Shown: piece after piece, positions 17,473 to 26,180 of the stretch
How positions within the stretch are numbered: the stretch's first letter is position 1
Layout of the letters: each line of letters begins with the position of its first letter
Source of the DNA: Kingella denitrificans ATCC 33394
GTDB taxonomy: Bacteria; Pseudomonadota; Gammaproteobacteria; Burkholderiales; Neisseriaceae
DNA length: 64,000 nt
Direction of reading: 5' to 3'
NCBI RefSeq assembly: GCF_000190695.1
Contig: NZ_GL870929.1
Location: 1,226,192 to 1,290,191, forward strand
Notes under the pieces: model-generated
Databases searched by the model: none
What the model was told of the DNA's origin: nothing
Seen by the model: only the letters and a program-made list of their open reading frames with translations
Position numbers and translations under genes: made by a program

Positions 17473-18508
17473 TTTTATCGGGCGGCAGGATTTGAACAAC
17501 TGCTTGCGTGCCGCCGTTTTCAAACCACAGCCGCAGATTGGGGGCAAGCTGTTGCAGGGCGGCCAACCGTTCTTTGAACGGGGCGAGCGAATCATCCAGC
17601 CAGTAATCGGGGTCGCTGCCGACATTAGGATAGATGTACTGCTGCACGTTGCGCAAATAATGCAGCGCGTTGCTTATCCGCTTGTCCTGTTTCCAATTCA
17701 AGGCTTTCAGCGCGGCATAAACGGGGCTGCCCTGCGCGGGTGGCGGGGCGATTTCCAAATGCAGCGTTCCGTTTACGCATTCCCTTTCGGGCGGCGGCGC
17801 GTATTCGCGTTCCGCCTGATAGGGGAAACTTTCGCCGCTGCGCGCAAACCCAGGCTGCCGCGACAGGATTTGTTCGACTTCGCGGCGGGAAAGCAGCCCG
17901 GTTTCGCGTTCCCCGCCTGTTTCAAAAATTTGCTGTTCCCGCCAAAAAATGTCTGCCAGCAGGTTTTCCTGAGCGGCGGCGAGATAGGGGCGGTGGGTGG
18001 CGGAATAGGCGGCAAGCTGCCCCTGCCATCCGTCCGCCGTCCAAAGCGAGGTGTCGGGGTTCATGTGCGCGACGCTTTCCAGCAGGGCGCGCAGCAGGAA
18101 GGCTTGCAGGTTGTCTGCCAAAATATCGGCTTGGTCGCAATCGTGCCACAGCAGGACGACGGGCGGTTCGGCTTCGGGCGCGGAACGGTCGTAAAAAAAG
18201 CAGTACAAATCGCCCGCGCCGTTTTGGGCGAAGGGGGCGAACAGGTAGTCTTCGCGCACGTCCCAACAGCTGTCGGGGTCGTGCTGGCTGTCGAGTTCTT
18301 CGGCAATGCGGCTGCCGTCTATCAGCTCGAAATCGTCGCCGTAAAGCAGCAGCGGCGGACGGGCTTGAAGTTTGGGAAATTCTTGCGTGAACCAGCCTGC
18401 GCCTATTTGGCCGAAATCTAAAAAACCGTTTTGCGCCATTTGAAGGTAAAGCGGCGGATAAGCGAAGCGGTGTCGGGTTTCGAAGGTTCGGAGGGTTTTT
18501 AGGTTCAT
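17462..18508 (-). CDS. SMI1/KNR4 (SUKH-1) family protein
   Basis: 348 residues. The first ~150 match the SMI1/KNR4 fold: FETRHRFAYPPLYLQMAQNG, DDFELIDGSRIAEEL, FAPFAQNGAGDLYCFFYD and VVLLWHDCDQADILADNL. SUKH-1 proteins act as immunity factors against polymorphic toxins. The remaining ~190 residues are unassigned and make the protein roughly twice the length of a minimal SUKH-1 domain. The stop codon TAA lies inside a degenerate Correia-like end. First gene of the array going into 16978 and beyond. Confidence 0.7.
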   Translation of the reverse strand: MNLKTLRTFETRHRFAYPPLYLQMAQNGFLDFGQIGAGWFTQEFPKLQARPPLLLYGDDFELIDGSRIAEELDSQHDPDSCWDVREDYLFAPFAQNGAGDLYCFFYDRSAPEAEPPVVLLWHDCDQADILADNLQAFLLRALLESVAHMNPDTSLWTADGWQGQLAAYSATHRPYLAAAQENLLADIFWREQQIFETGGERETGLLSRREVEQILSRQPGFARSGESFPYQAEREYAPPPERECVNGTLHLEIAPPPAQGSPVYAALKALNWKQDKRISNALHYLRNVQQYIYPNVGSDPDYWLDDSLAPFKERLAALQQLAPNLRLWFENGGTQAVVQILPPDKNSG

Positions 18509-18550
18509 ACTCGTCCTTTGAGCAAATCAATCGGGTGCAGGCTGCTTTCC

Positions 18551-18562
18551 AGGCTACCTGAA
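18551..18562 (+). repeat. Eikenella-dialect uptake sequence AGGCTACCTGAA
   Basis: Exact copy in the short gap between the CDF exporter gene and the SUKH-1 gene, at the edge of the array. Confidence 0.75.
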
Positions 18563-18566
18563 AATG

Positions 18567-19529
18567 CTAATGTTCATGCGCGTGTCCGTGTTCGTGGCCG
18601 CATTCATGCGCCGTCTGCTCGCACGCTTGGCAGCACGCTTCGCCGCCGTCGGCTGGTTCTGTTTGCACGGTGATGTGGCCGATGCCGTGCGCCCGAACGG
18701 CAGCCTGCACCTGTTTGACCAGCGCATCTGCCTCCGCCACGGTCAGGCCGCTGTGCACGATCACATGGCAGGACATGGCGTGTTTTTTGCTGGTAATCGT
18801 CCAGGCGTGCAAATCGTGCACGCCCAATATACCGTTGATTTTCTGTATGTCTTCGGCAATTTTCACCAAATCCGTGCCTTTGGGCGCACCTTCCATCAGG
18901 ATGTGCAGGCTGCCTGAAAGCACGCCCCAGCCGCTTTTGCCAATCAGCAGCGCCACCGCCGCGCTGGCCGCCAAGTCCGCCCAGTTCCAGCCGTAAAACT
19001 GTATCAGCAGGCCGGCCGCCACCGCCGCCACCGAGCCGAGCAAGTCGCCGATAACGTGCAGGAACGCGCCGCGCATATTCAAATTATCCTTCTCACCGCG
19101 CAGCATATACCACGCGACAAATAGGTTCACCAACAGCCCAATCACGGCCACCGCCAGCATCGCACCGCCCGCCACGGGTACGGGTTTGAAGGCGCGGATA
19201 ACGGCTTCGACCACAATCCACGCCGCCATTACCACCAGCGTGAGGCCGTTGAGCGCGGCGGCCAAGATTTCCACGCGCTGGTAGCCGTAGCTTTTTTGCG
19301 AGTTGGCGGCCTTTTCCGCCCATTTGAAGGCGAACAGGGCGAGGGCGAGCGAGGCGGCATCGGAAAACATGTGCCCCGCGTCCGACAAGAGCGCGAGGCT
19401 GCCGCTAAGCCAGCCTGCCGCCGCTTCCACCAGCATAAAACCGCCAATCACGGCCAGCGACACGCGCAGGATGCGGGTGTTGGTGCTGTGGGCGTGGGCA
19501 TGGTTGTGTTCGTGGGTGTGGAAAGACAT
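18567..19529 (-). CDS. CDF-family metal (Zn/Cd/Co) exporter
   Basis: 320 residues. Six membrane segments with the paired metal sites (SDAGHMFSD near 50 and HVIGDLLGS near 160), histidine-rich N-terminus (HTHEHNHAHAH) and C-terminus (HECGHEHGHAHEH), and a cytosolic C-terminal ferredoxin-like domain (ILGVHDLHAWTI). This is the ZitB/CzcD layout: a proton-coupled exporter, probably of zinc. ATG at 19529 has AAGGAA. An uptake sequence near 18902 is read in frame as GSLH. Confidence 0.92.
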   Translation of the reverse strand: MSFHTHEHNHAHAHSTNTRILRVSLAVIGGFMLVEAAAGWLSGSLALLSDAGHMFSDAASLALALFAFKWAEKAANSQKSYGYQRVEILAAALNGLTLVVMAAWIVVEAVIRAFKPVPVAGGAMLAVAVIGLLVNLFVAWYMLRGEKDNLNMRGAFLHVIGDLLGSVAAVAAGLLIQFYGWNWADLAASAAVALLIGKSGWGVLSGSLHILMEGAPKGTDLVKIAEDIQKINGILGVHDLHAWTITSKKHAMSCHVIVHSGLTVAEADALVKQVQAAVRAHGIGHITVQTEPADGGEACCQACEQTAHECGHEHGHAHEH

Positions 19530-19577
19530 GATGTTTCCTTAATGTTTAAGTGCAGGCTGCTTTTTGCCGCCGCAACG

Positions 19578-19898
19578 CTATGTTTTGCCGTCCAAATACG
19601 ACCAAATCCCCGCCAAAAGCAGCAAGACCGCTATCAGCCAAAGCATCTGCCCGACCACTTCCGCCGAATCGGTGGAAATGGTGCGCCAGTCCAAAAGCTG
19701 CGAATTACTGTAACGCTCCACGCGCAGCAGCCCTAAGCTCAATATCGGCACGACCACGCAGGCGGTGCGGTAGAAAAACCACTGTTCCGTTTCGGTTTCA
19801 CCGCCCCACGACCACCACTCCAGCAACCCATACAGCAGAAAGGCAAACAGGCGCAAAACAGCGTGCAACAAGGTTTCCAGCATATACGGGTGCTCCAT
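19578..19898 (-). CDS. Small membrane protein, unknown
   Basis: 106 residues with three likely membrane segments (about 8-27, 45-60 and 84-100) and a tryptophan-rich loop (LLEWWSWGGE). Not recognised. The first ATG at 19898 is used; an ATG five codons later is equally possible. Same strand as the CDF gene and macA. Confidence 0.55.
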   Translation of the reverse strand: MEHPYMLETLLHAVLRLFAFLLYGLLEWWSWGGETETEQWFFYRTACVVVPILSLGLLRVERYSNSQLLDWRTISTDSAEVVGQMLWLIAVLLLLAGIWSYLDGKT

Positions 19899-19986
19899 TT
19901 ATCCAGCGCAGAAAAAAGCATTTCGGCCAACCATGTTTTTGTACATTTCGCCGCCGGTTTGCCGTGCCTCCTATCCCCTTTTTGAG

Positions 19987-20033
19987 TGCAGGCTGCTTTT
20001 ACCGCGTTTCCGAACGTTCAAAAGCAGCCTGCA
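19987..20033. repeat. Inside-out uptake-sequence pair downstream of macA
   Basis: TGCAGGCTGCTTTT and AAAAGCAGCCTGCA separated by about 20 bases. Foldable on both strands but without a T run after macA on the minus strand. Confidence 0.6.
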
Positions 20034-20062
20034 CCTTCAAAATGCCGGGCATTCAGCCGTTT

Positions 20063-21235
20063 TTAGCGCGGTCCGGGGCCCATGCTTTTCTGCATGGCTT
20101 CGGCTTTTTCGCCCGCACCCATTTCCGACATCACCACTTTGTCGCCCTCTGCCAAGCCTGATTTGATTTCAATGTTCATGCTGTCTTTCAGGCCGGTTTG
20201 CACTTCTTTTTCCACCACCTGGTTGCCAGCGGTCAATACGCGCACATATTTTTTGCCGTCGCGCGCCTTCACCGCCACGTTCGGCACCATCAGAACATTA
20301 CGCGCCGAATTGATTTCAATGGTATTTTGCGTCGTCATACCGATGGCCAGCTTGTGGTTGGAATTGTCCACAATCGCGCGGGCAAAATAATAAATCGCGC
20401 TGGACGTGGTGTCGGTGGATTTGCTGTACGAACCTTTGGACATGGTGGTCAAACCCGGGTCGATGCTGTCCAAAGTCGCGCTAATCGGGTTATCCGGCTC
20501 GGACAAAATCGTGAAGCTGATTTTCTGCCCCGCGCGCACCTTGGTAATATCGCCTTCCGCAATCTGCATTTTATTGGTCATGCTGCCCAAATTAGCAATC
20601 TGCACCACCGTGGGCGAAGTCTGGCTCGCGTTAATCGTCTGCCCCTGCTCCACCACCAAGGCCACCACCGTGCCGTCCACGGGCGCGGTGATGCGCGTGT
20701 AGCCCAAATCTTTTTCCGCCGTGTTAATCGCAATCTGCGTTTGCTTGATGGACGATTGCAATTCGCGGATTTTGGCGCGGTTGGTCGCCAAACTGTCTTC
20801 CGTTGCCTCGAATTCTTCTTTAGATACGGCATCTGCATTGGCCAAGGTTTTATAGCGGTCGTATTTGCGCTGCGCGATTTTCAACGCCACCTGCGCCGAA
20901 GCCAGTTGCGCCCGATAGGTTTCCAACTGCGCTTTTTTCGTATTGACTTCATTCACTTGGGTCACATTATCGATTTCCGCAATCAAATCGCCCGCCTTCA
21001 CTTCGTCGCCGATTTGCACGTGCATTTTCTTAATTTGCCCGGAAACCTGCGCGCCCACGTCCACCAAATTGGTGGCGGCAATTTCACCGGTGGCCGAAAC
21101 CGTTTGGCTGATGTCGCCGCGTTTCACCGTTTCCGTGATATACGACACTTCTTCTTTGGGCTGGAAATACATCCATCCGCCCCAGGCCGCCGCCGCGATA
21201 ACGGCCGCAATCACTATCCATTTCAATATTTTCAT
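20063..21235 (-). CDS. macA: Periplasmic adaptor protein MacA
   Basis: 390 residues, membrane-fusion (HlyD/RND adaptor) family. N-terminal anchor (WIVIAAVIAAAAWGGW), lipoyl half-motifs (GAQVSGQIKKMHVQIGDEV and DGTVVALVVEQGQTI), a coiled-coil hairpin between them (about 90-175) and a beta-barrel C-terminal part. It links MacB to a TolC-like channel. ATG at 21235 chosen because MKILKWIVIA gives the expected short cytosolic start. macB is on the same strand but 5.7 kb downstream, beyond an inserted array. AT-rich upstream region likely holds the promoter. Confidence 0.92.
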   Translation of the reverse strand: MKILKWIVIAAVIAAAAWGGWMYFQPKEEVSYITETVKRGDISQTVSATGEIAATNLVDVGAQVSGQIKKMHVQIGDEVKAGDLIAEIDNVTQVNEVNTKKAQLETYRAQLASAQVALKIAQRKYDRYKTLANADAVSKEEFEATEDSLATNRAKIRELQSSIKQTQIAINTAEKDLGYTRITAPVDGTVVALVVEQGQTINASQTSPTVVQIANLGSMTNKMQIAEGDITKVRAGQKISFTILSEPDNPISATLDSIDPGLTTMSKGSYSKSTDTTSSAIYYFARAIVDNSNHKLAIGMTTQNTIEINSARNVLMVPNVAVKARDGKKYVRVLTAGNQVVEKEVQTGLKDSMNIEIKSGLAEGDKVVMSEMGAGEKAEAMQKSMGPGPR

Positions 21236-21468
21236 GTGTGAGAACACCTTTAAATAAAAGTCAATCGTTTGAAATACGCCATAATAACGTATTTCAGTGC
21301 CAAAACCAATGCGGACACGGCGCATTAAATCAAATAAAATTATTATAAATCAAAATATTAAAATATATTCATTTACAAATTTTGGTATTTTTTGGGCGTA
21401 AATTACATTTTCATGCGCCGCCCGAACCCATCAAAATCACTTTTTTCTGCCATCAATACAAAAAACGC
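21236..21468. other. AT-rich intergenic region upstream of macA
   Basis: Clearly more AT-rich than its surroundings (21320-21410 especially), with no coding frame of substance and no uptake sequence. Probably promoter DNA for macA; no pair of hexamers stands out enough to call. Confidence 0.4.
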
Positions 21469-21497
21469 TTGCATTCAAACAAATTCTTTGGTTTAAT
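21469..21497 (+). promoter_or_regulatory. Predicted promoter of the tRNA-Val/tRNA-Asp pair
   Basis: TTGCAT, 17-base spacer, TTTAAT; the tRNA-Val gene begins 18 bases after the -10. Confidence 0.55.
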
Positions 21498-21514
21498 ACT
21501 GCCTTTCCCAATAC

Positions 21515-21590
21515 GGGTGATTAGCTCAGTTGGTAGAGCGTCTGCCTTACAAGCAGAATGTCGGCGGTTCGACTCCGTCATCACCCACCA
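21515..21590 (+). tRNA. tRNA-Val (TAC anticodon)
   Basis: 76 nt. Acceptor stem GGGTGAT/ATCACCC, D-arm AGCTCAGTTGGTAGAGC, anticodon loop CTTACAA giving TAC, T-arm GGTTCGACTCC, encoded CCA. Reads GTA and, with wobble, other valine codons. Confidence 0.95.
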
Positions 21591-21626
21591 GTTTTAAACC
21601 GGTTGCTTTAACGGCAGTCGGTTTGC

Positions 21627-21703
21627 GCGGTGGTAGCTCAGTTGGTTAGAGTACCGGCCTGTCACGCCGGTGGTCGCGGGTTCGAGCCCCGTCCACCGCG
21701 CCA
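21627..21703 (+). tRNA. tRNA-Asp (GTC anticodon)
   Basis: 77 nt. Acceptor stem GCGGTGG/CCACCGC, discriminator G, D-arm AGCTCAGTTGGTTAGAG, anticodon loop CTGTCAC giving GTC, T-arm GGGTTCGAGCCCC, encoded CCA. 36 bases after tRNA-Val, presumably co-transcribed. Confidence 0.95.
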
Positions 21704-21781
21704 ATCACCTTTTCACACAAACTCTTTGGTTCGCTGAAGAGTTATTTTTTTGCCTATGGCTTTTATCTTCATCCATAAAAG

Positions 21782-21822
21782 TGCAGGCTGCTTTTGAAAC
21801 ATATTCCAAAAGCAGCCTGCAC
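21782..21822 (-). terminator. Inverted uptake-sequence pair after asd
   Basis: On the minus strand a long stem (AAAGTGCAGGCTGCTTTTG with its complement) ends in TTTTA after the asd stop codon. The 12-mers face outward relative to most other pairs. Confidence 0.5.
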
Positions 21823-21838
21823 TTTATTCAGGACAACA

Positions 21839-22954
21839 TCAATCCAAATTACCCAATACAATCCGCAGCATACGGCGAATCGGTTCGGCCGCGCCCCACA
21901 GCAGTTGGTCGCCCACGGTGAACGCGCTGATGTATTCTCCGCCCATGGCCAGCTTGCGGATACGGCCCACCGGTGTGGCCAGCGTGCCGGTCACTGCGGC
22001 AGGCGTCAATTCGTGCATGCTGGCTTCTTTGGTGTTCGGCACCACTTTTGCCCAAGGGTTTGCGTTGGCAATGGTTTGCTCGATTTCGGCCAGCGGCAAA
22101 TCTTTTTTCAATTTCAGCGTGATGGCCTGGCTGTGACAGCGCATGGCGCCGATGCGTACGCACAAACCGTCAATCGGCACGGGCGTGCTGTTGCCCAAAA
22201 TTTTGTTGGTTTCCACGCCGCCCTTCCATTCTTCTTTGGACTGGCCGTTGCCCAAATCCGCGTCAATCCACGGAATCAGGCTGCCTGCCAACGGCACGCC
22301 GAAGTTTTCTTTGGGATAGCTATCGGCACGCAGGAAATCGGAGACTTTGCGGTCGATGGTCAAAATGGCGCTGGCAGGGTCGGCCAATTCGGCGGCCACT
22401 TGGCTGTGCACCGCGCCCATGCCGGCAATCAGTTCGCGCATGTTTTTCGCGCCCGCACCCGATGCGGCTTGATAAGTCATGGAAGTCGCCCATTCCACCA
22501 GGCCGTTTTGGAACAGCCCGCCCAATGCCATCAGCATCAGCGATACGGTGCAGTTGCCGCCGATATAGTTTTTCACGCCGTTTTTCAGGCCTGCGTCAAT
22601 CACGTTGCGGTTCACGGGGTCGAGCACGATAATCGCATCGTCTTTCATGCGCAATGTGGACGCCGCATCAATCCAGTAGCCGTTCCAGCCGCTTTGGCGC
22701 AACGGCTCGAACACGGCTTTGGTGTAGTCGCCGCCTTGGCAGGTAACGATAATGTCCATTTTGGCCAGTTCGGCAATATTGTTGGCATCCAGCAGCGTTT
22801 TGGCTGCCTGGCCGAAGTCGGGTGCGGCGCCGCCCGGATTGGATGTGGTGAAGAAAAACGCTTCGGGAATGTGTGCAAAATCGTTCTCTTCGCGCATACG
22901 TTGCATCAATACCGAACCGACCATGCCGCGCCAGCCGACAAAACCTACTTTCAT
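21839..22954 (-). CDS. asd: Aspartate-semialdehyde dehydrogenase
   Basis: 371 residues. NADP-binding start GFVGWRGMVGS, catalytic cysteine in GGNCTVSLMLMALGGLF (about 135), substrate-binding and C-terminal H-x-R-type segment (RIGAMRCHSQAITLKLK). The length and GGNC motif are those of the Gram-negative enzyme. It reduces aspartyl phosphate to the semialdehyde at the branch to lysine/diaminopimelate, threonine and methionine. Monocistronic. Confidence 0.96.
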   Translation of the reverse strand: MKVGFVGWRGMVGSVLMQRMREENDFAHIPEAFFFTTSNPGGAAPDFGQAAKTLLDANNIAELAKMDIIVTCQGGDYTKAVFEPLRQSGWNGYWIDAASTLRMKDDAIIVLDPVNRNVIDAGLKNGVKNYIGGNCTVSLMLMALGGLFQNGLVEWATSMTYQAASGAGAKNMRELIAGMGAVHSQVAAELADPASAILTIDRKVSDFLRADSYPKENFGVPLAGSLIPWIDADLGNGQSKEEWKGGVETNKILGNSTPVPIDGLCVRIGAMRCHSQAITLKLKKDLPLAEIEQTIANANPWAKVVPNTKEASMHELTPAAVTGTLATPVGRIRKLAMGGEYISAFTVGDQLLWGAAEPIRRMLRIVLGNLD

Positions 22955-23190
22955 ATCAAATCTCCGTCAATAAAATGTTAAGCGTAAAGGCGTGGTTTTA
23001 ATCCTTTGCGGCGCAAATGTAAAGCGTTTTGTGCGCAAACGGCCGGTTTTTAATGTGCAGGCTGCTTTTGGCCGTGCAAAAATTTTCAAACATACGGAAT
23101 TTTTATATTACAATCGCCGCTTTCACATCTTAACAATTACTAACCTATTGTTAATGTGTATTGACAGAATTTTTGCAAGGAAAGGGACTT

Positions 23191-24690
23191 ATGTTTAACG
23201 AAATCACAGGCTGCTTTGCCAAAGAAAATGCAGTCGACGCCGTCCACTGCACGGTGAACGCCATCAGCTCGCCTTTATGGTCGTGGTTGGTATGGATTTT
23301 AATCGGCGTGGGCGTTTTTTTCACGCTGACGACCGGCTTTGTGCAACTGCGCCTGCTCGGCCGCAGCGTTAAGGAAATCGGCGGCAGCCGCCAAAACCCG
23401 AACGACCCGCACGGCATCACGTCTTTTCAGGCATTTGTGACCGGTTTGGCCAGCCGCGTGGGCACGGGCAATATTGCCGGCGTTGCCCTGGCCATTGCAT
23501 CCGGCGGCCCTGGTGCCGTGTTTTGGATGTGGGTGACGGCGCTGATTGGCATGAGTTCCGCATTCGCCGAATCCACCTTGGCGCAGGTTTATAAAGTGCG
23601 CGACAAGGAAACCGGCCTGTTCCGCGGTGGCCCTGCGTATTATATTGCCCACGGTCTGAACCAACGCTGGCTGTCCATCCTGTTTTCCATCAGCCTGATT
23701 TTCTGCTTCGGCTTCGTGTATAACTCGATTCAGGCCAACACGATTGTGCAGGCCGTCCAATCGGCGGCGGGCATGACCACGGTGCACGGCGTGACCGAAG
23801 AAGTGTGGGACAACTACAAACACGGCATTGCGGCGGTTTTGGTGATTGCTTCCGCGCCGATTATTTTCGGCGGCGTTAAACGTGTGGCCCGCGTATCCGA
23901 AGCGATTGTGCCGATGATGGCGTTGATGTATATCGGCGTGGCGCTGTTTGTGATTGCCACCAACCTCGGCGAAATTCCGCGCGTAATCGGCTTGATTTTT
24001 GAAGACGCGTTCACGTTCAAAGCAGCCGGCGGCGGTCTGCTGGGCGGTTTGGTTTCGCAAAGCATGATGCTCGGCATCAAACGCGGCCTGTTTTCCAACG
24101 AAGCCGGCCAAGGTTCCGCGCCGAATGCCGCCGCGTCTGCCGACGTGAAGCACCCTGCATCCCAAGGCCTGATTCAAATGCTGGGCGTGTTTGTGGATAC
24201 GATTATCGTGTGTTCGGCCACGGCGTTTATCGTGCTGCTGTCGCAAATGCCGCACAATCCTGATTTGAGCGGCATCCAAATGACGCAGGCTGCTTTGGAA
24301 ACGCACATCGGCCCTTGGGCGCAAACCTTCTTGGCCGTGGTGCTGTTCATGTTCTGCTTCTCGTCCATCATCGGCAACTATGCCTATGCCGAATCGAACA
24401 TCCTTTATCTGCACAGCAACCGCTTCGTGCTGGCAGTGTTCCGCATGCTGGTGCTGGCGTTCGTGTATTTCGGTTCGATTGCCAAAGTAGCGATTGTGTG
24501 GGATATGGGCGATTTGAGCATGGGCGTGATGGCGCTGATTAATTTGGTGGCGATTGTGCTGCTGTATAAAGTGGTGCTGCTGGTGCTGAAAGACTACACG
24601 GTCAAAATCCGCATGGGCAAAGCCGAGCCGGAATTCAAATTGAGCGAACACCCCGTGCTGAAACGCAAAATCAAAAGCGATATCTGGTAA
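23191..24690 (+). CDS. Alanine/glycine:sodium symporter (AGCS family)
   Basis: 499 residues with about eleven membrane segments. Family signatures GLASRVGTGNIAGVALAI, FRGGPAYYIAHG and FSNEAGQGSAPNAAAS are present. Imports alanine and/or glycine with Na+. ATG at 23191 is preceded by AAGGAAAGGGAC; upstream in-frame TTG codons are less likely. Stand-alone gene, closed by an uptake-sequence hairpin. Confidence 0.92.
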   Translation: MFNEITGCFAKENAVDAVHCTVNAISSPLWSWLVWILIGVGVFFTLTTGFVQLRLLGRSVKEIGGSRQNPNDPHGITSFQAFVTGLASRVGTGNIAGVALAIASGGPGAVFWMWVTALIGMSSAFAESTLAQVYKVRDKETGLFRGGPAYYIAHGLNQRWLSILFSISLIFCFGFVYNSIQANTIVQAVQSAAGMTTVHGVTEEVWDNYKHGIAAVLVIASAPIIFGGVKRVARVSEAIVPMMALMYIGVALFVIATNLGEIPRVIGLIFEDAFTFKAAGGGLLGGLVSQSMMLGIKRGLFSNEAGQGSAPNAAASADVKHPASQGLIQMLGVFVDTIIVCSATAFIVLLSQMPHNPDLSGIQMTQAALETHIGPWAQTFLAVVLFMFCFSSIIGNYAYAESNILYLHSNRFVLAVFRMLVLAFVYFGSIAKVAIVWDMGDLSMGVMALINLVAIVLLYKVVLLVLKDYTVKIRMGKAEPEFKLSEHPVLKRKIKSDIW

Positions 24691-24707
24691 TCCGATTGAC
24701 CACACAA

Positions 24708-24745
24708 AAGCAGCCTGCACTTCCCCAATGGGGTGCAGGCTGCTT
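24708..24745 (+). terminator. Uptake-sequence hairpin after the AGCS gene
   Basis: Inverted pair with the stem extended by a CCCC/GGGG centre and followed by T5. Confidence 0.75.
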
Positions 24746-24785
24746 TTTGCCTGATTGAAAATGCTATAATCCGCCCATTATCATT

Positions 24786-24891
24786 TATAGTGGATTAAAA
24801 TAAAAATGAGACAAGGCGGCGAGCCGCAAGGCGTACAAGTAGTACGTCAAGGCGAGCCAACGCCGTATCATTGCGATTTTAATTCACTATA
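24786..24891 (+). mobile_element. Correia-like miniature element, copy B
   Basis: 106 bp, full-length, ends TATAGTGGATTAAAAT / ATTTTAATTCACTATA, internal GTACAAGTAGTAC and two GGCGAGCC repeats. It lies 15 bases before the oxygenase start codon, so it forms that gene's leader. Confidence 0.85.
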
Positions 24892-24906
24892 TTTACGGAA
24901 CACACC

Positions 24907-25746
24907 ATGACCCAACCCACACCCAACCTCACAGCCTTGCAACACCTGTCGCCCGAATGGCAGCAATGGCTGCTGGAAAACCTGGCGCGCCAAGTACCGC
25001 CCGAAAACCTGGCCAAAGTATTGGCGGAACACGGCATGAGCGATGCCTGCCAAGCATTGGCGGACGATTTCAAACTGGTGCCGCAGGCTGCCCAGCCCCG
25101 CCCGTTTGTCGATGTGTCGCACAACCGCCTCACCCTGCCCAATGCATCGCCGCAAGTGATATTTGCCTGCGACAGCCCCGAAGTGGTTGTGCTGGATAAC
25201 TTCATCACCGCCGAAGAATGCGCGCAACTGATTGCCCTTGCGGAAGGCAAAGTGGAAGACGCCACCGTGGTTGACCCTGCCACCGGCGAATTTGTGAAAC
25301 ACCAAGACCGCACCAGCATGAACGCTGCTTTCGCCCGTGCCGAGCATCCGCTGATTGCCCGACTGGAAGCACGCATTGCCGCCGCCATCCACTGGCCGGC
25401 CGAAAACGGCGAAGGCATGCAGGTGCTGCGCTACCGCTCCGGCGGCGAATACAAAGCGCATTTCGATTATTTCGACACGCAAAGCGAAGGCGGCAGAAAA
25501 AATATGCAAACCGGCGGACAGCGTGTCGGCACGTTCCTGGTGTATTTGTGCGATGTGGACGCCGGCGGTGCCACCCGTTTCCCCGCACTGAATTTTGAAA
25601 TCCGCCCGAAAAAAGGCATGGCTCTGTTTTTTGCCAACACACTGCCCAACGGCGAAGGCAACCCGCTGACCCTGCATGCCGGCGTGCCCGTGGTGTCCGG
25701 CGTGAAATATCTGGCCAGCAAATGGCTGCGCGAAAAACCCTATTGA
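24907..25746 (+). CDS. 2OG-Fe(II) oxygenase, prolyl 4-hydroxylase-like
   Basis: 279 residues. The C-terminal half is a P4Hc domain: iron ligands in HFDYF (H and D) and TLHAG (H), with the 2-oxoglutarate-binding lysine in SGVKYLASKW. The N-terminal ~90 residues are unassigned. Family members hydroxylate proline or other residues in proteins or free amino acids; the substrate here is unknown. The leader is a Correia-like element, which may affect expression. Confidence 0.85.
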   Translation: MTQPTPNLTALQHLSPEWQQWLLENLARQVPPENLAKVLAEHGMSDACQALADDFKLVPQAAQPRPFVDVSHNRLTLPNASPQVIFACDSPEVVVLDNFITAEECAQLIALAEGKVEDATVVDPATGEFVKHQDRTSMNAAFARAEHPLIARLEARIAAAIHWPAENGEGMQVLRYRSGGEYKAHFDYFDTQSEGGRKNMQTGGQRVGTFLVYLCDVDAGGATRFPALNFEIRPKKGMALFFANTLPNGEGNPLTLHAGVPVVSGVKYLASKWLREKPY

Positions 25747-25766
25747 CGCGCCAAACCAACACAAAA

Positions 25767-25805
25767 AAGCAGCCTGCACCCCGAAGAACGAGATGCAGGC
25801 TGCTT
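25767..25805. terminator. Uptake-sequence hairpin between convergent genes
   Basis: Inverted pair with A6 and T5 flanks serving the oxygenase gene (+) and the glycine-zipper lipoprotein gene (-). Confidence 0.75.
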
Positions 25806-25826
25806 TTTAAGTTGCCAAACCGGCAA

Positions 25827-26033
25827 TTATTTCACTTGGCTGCCGATAACGCCACCCAATGCCGCGCCACCCAGAGTAGCCGCGGTGCTGTTACCCAGCA
25901 GGTTGCCGGCCACCGCACCTGCGGCAGCGCCCATAGCGGTGTTGCGTTGTGCTGTCGTCATGTTGGCACATGCGCCCAAAGAGGCTGCCAAAGTCACCAC
26001 CATGCCTAATTTCAACAATTTAGCTTTCATCAT
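25827..26033 (-). CDS. Glycine-zipper lipoprotein
   Basis: 68 residues. A lipoprotein signal with lipobox ASLGAC (Cys about 22) precedes a glycine-zipper repeat (AMGAAAGAVAGNLLGN, GGAALGGVIGSQ), the layout of small SlyB/OsmB-type outer-membrane lipoproteins. ATG at 26033 has AGGAG six bases upstream. Likely an envelope-stability or stress protein. Confidence 0.75.
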   Translation of the reverse strand: MMKAKLLKLGMVVTLAASLGACANMTTAQRNTAMGAAAGAVAGNLLGNSTAATLGGAALGGVIGSQVK

Positions 26034-26112
26034 AATAAACTCCTGTTTATCGGGTTGAGGGGTCGGATATAGTATGCCACGATTATTCGTGAATGTCTGT
26101 AAAAACGTGAAA

Positions 26113-26165
26113 AAGCAGCCTGCACTTTGGCAGATTCCGCCCGCCGAAGCATGTGCAGGCTGCTT
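26113..26165 (-). terminator. Uptake-sequence hairpin after uraA
   Basis: Inverted pair with a 29-base loop; on the minus strand it follows the uraA stop and ends TTTTT. Confidence 0.6.
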
Positions 26166-26180
26166 TTGAAGCGTGCGGAT

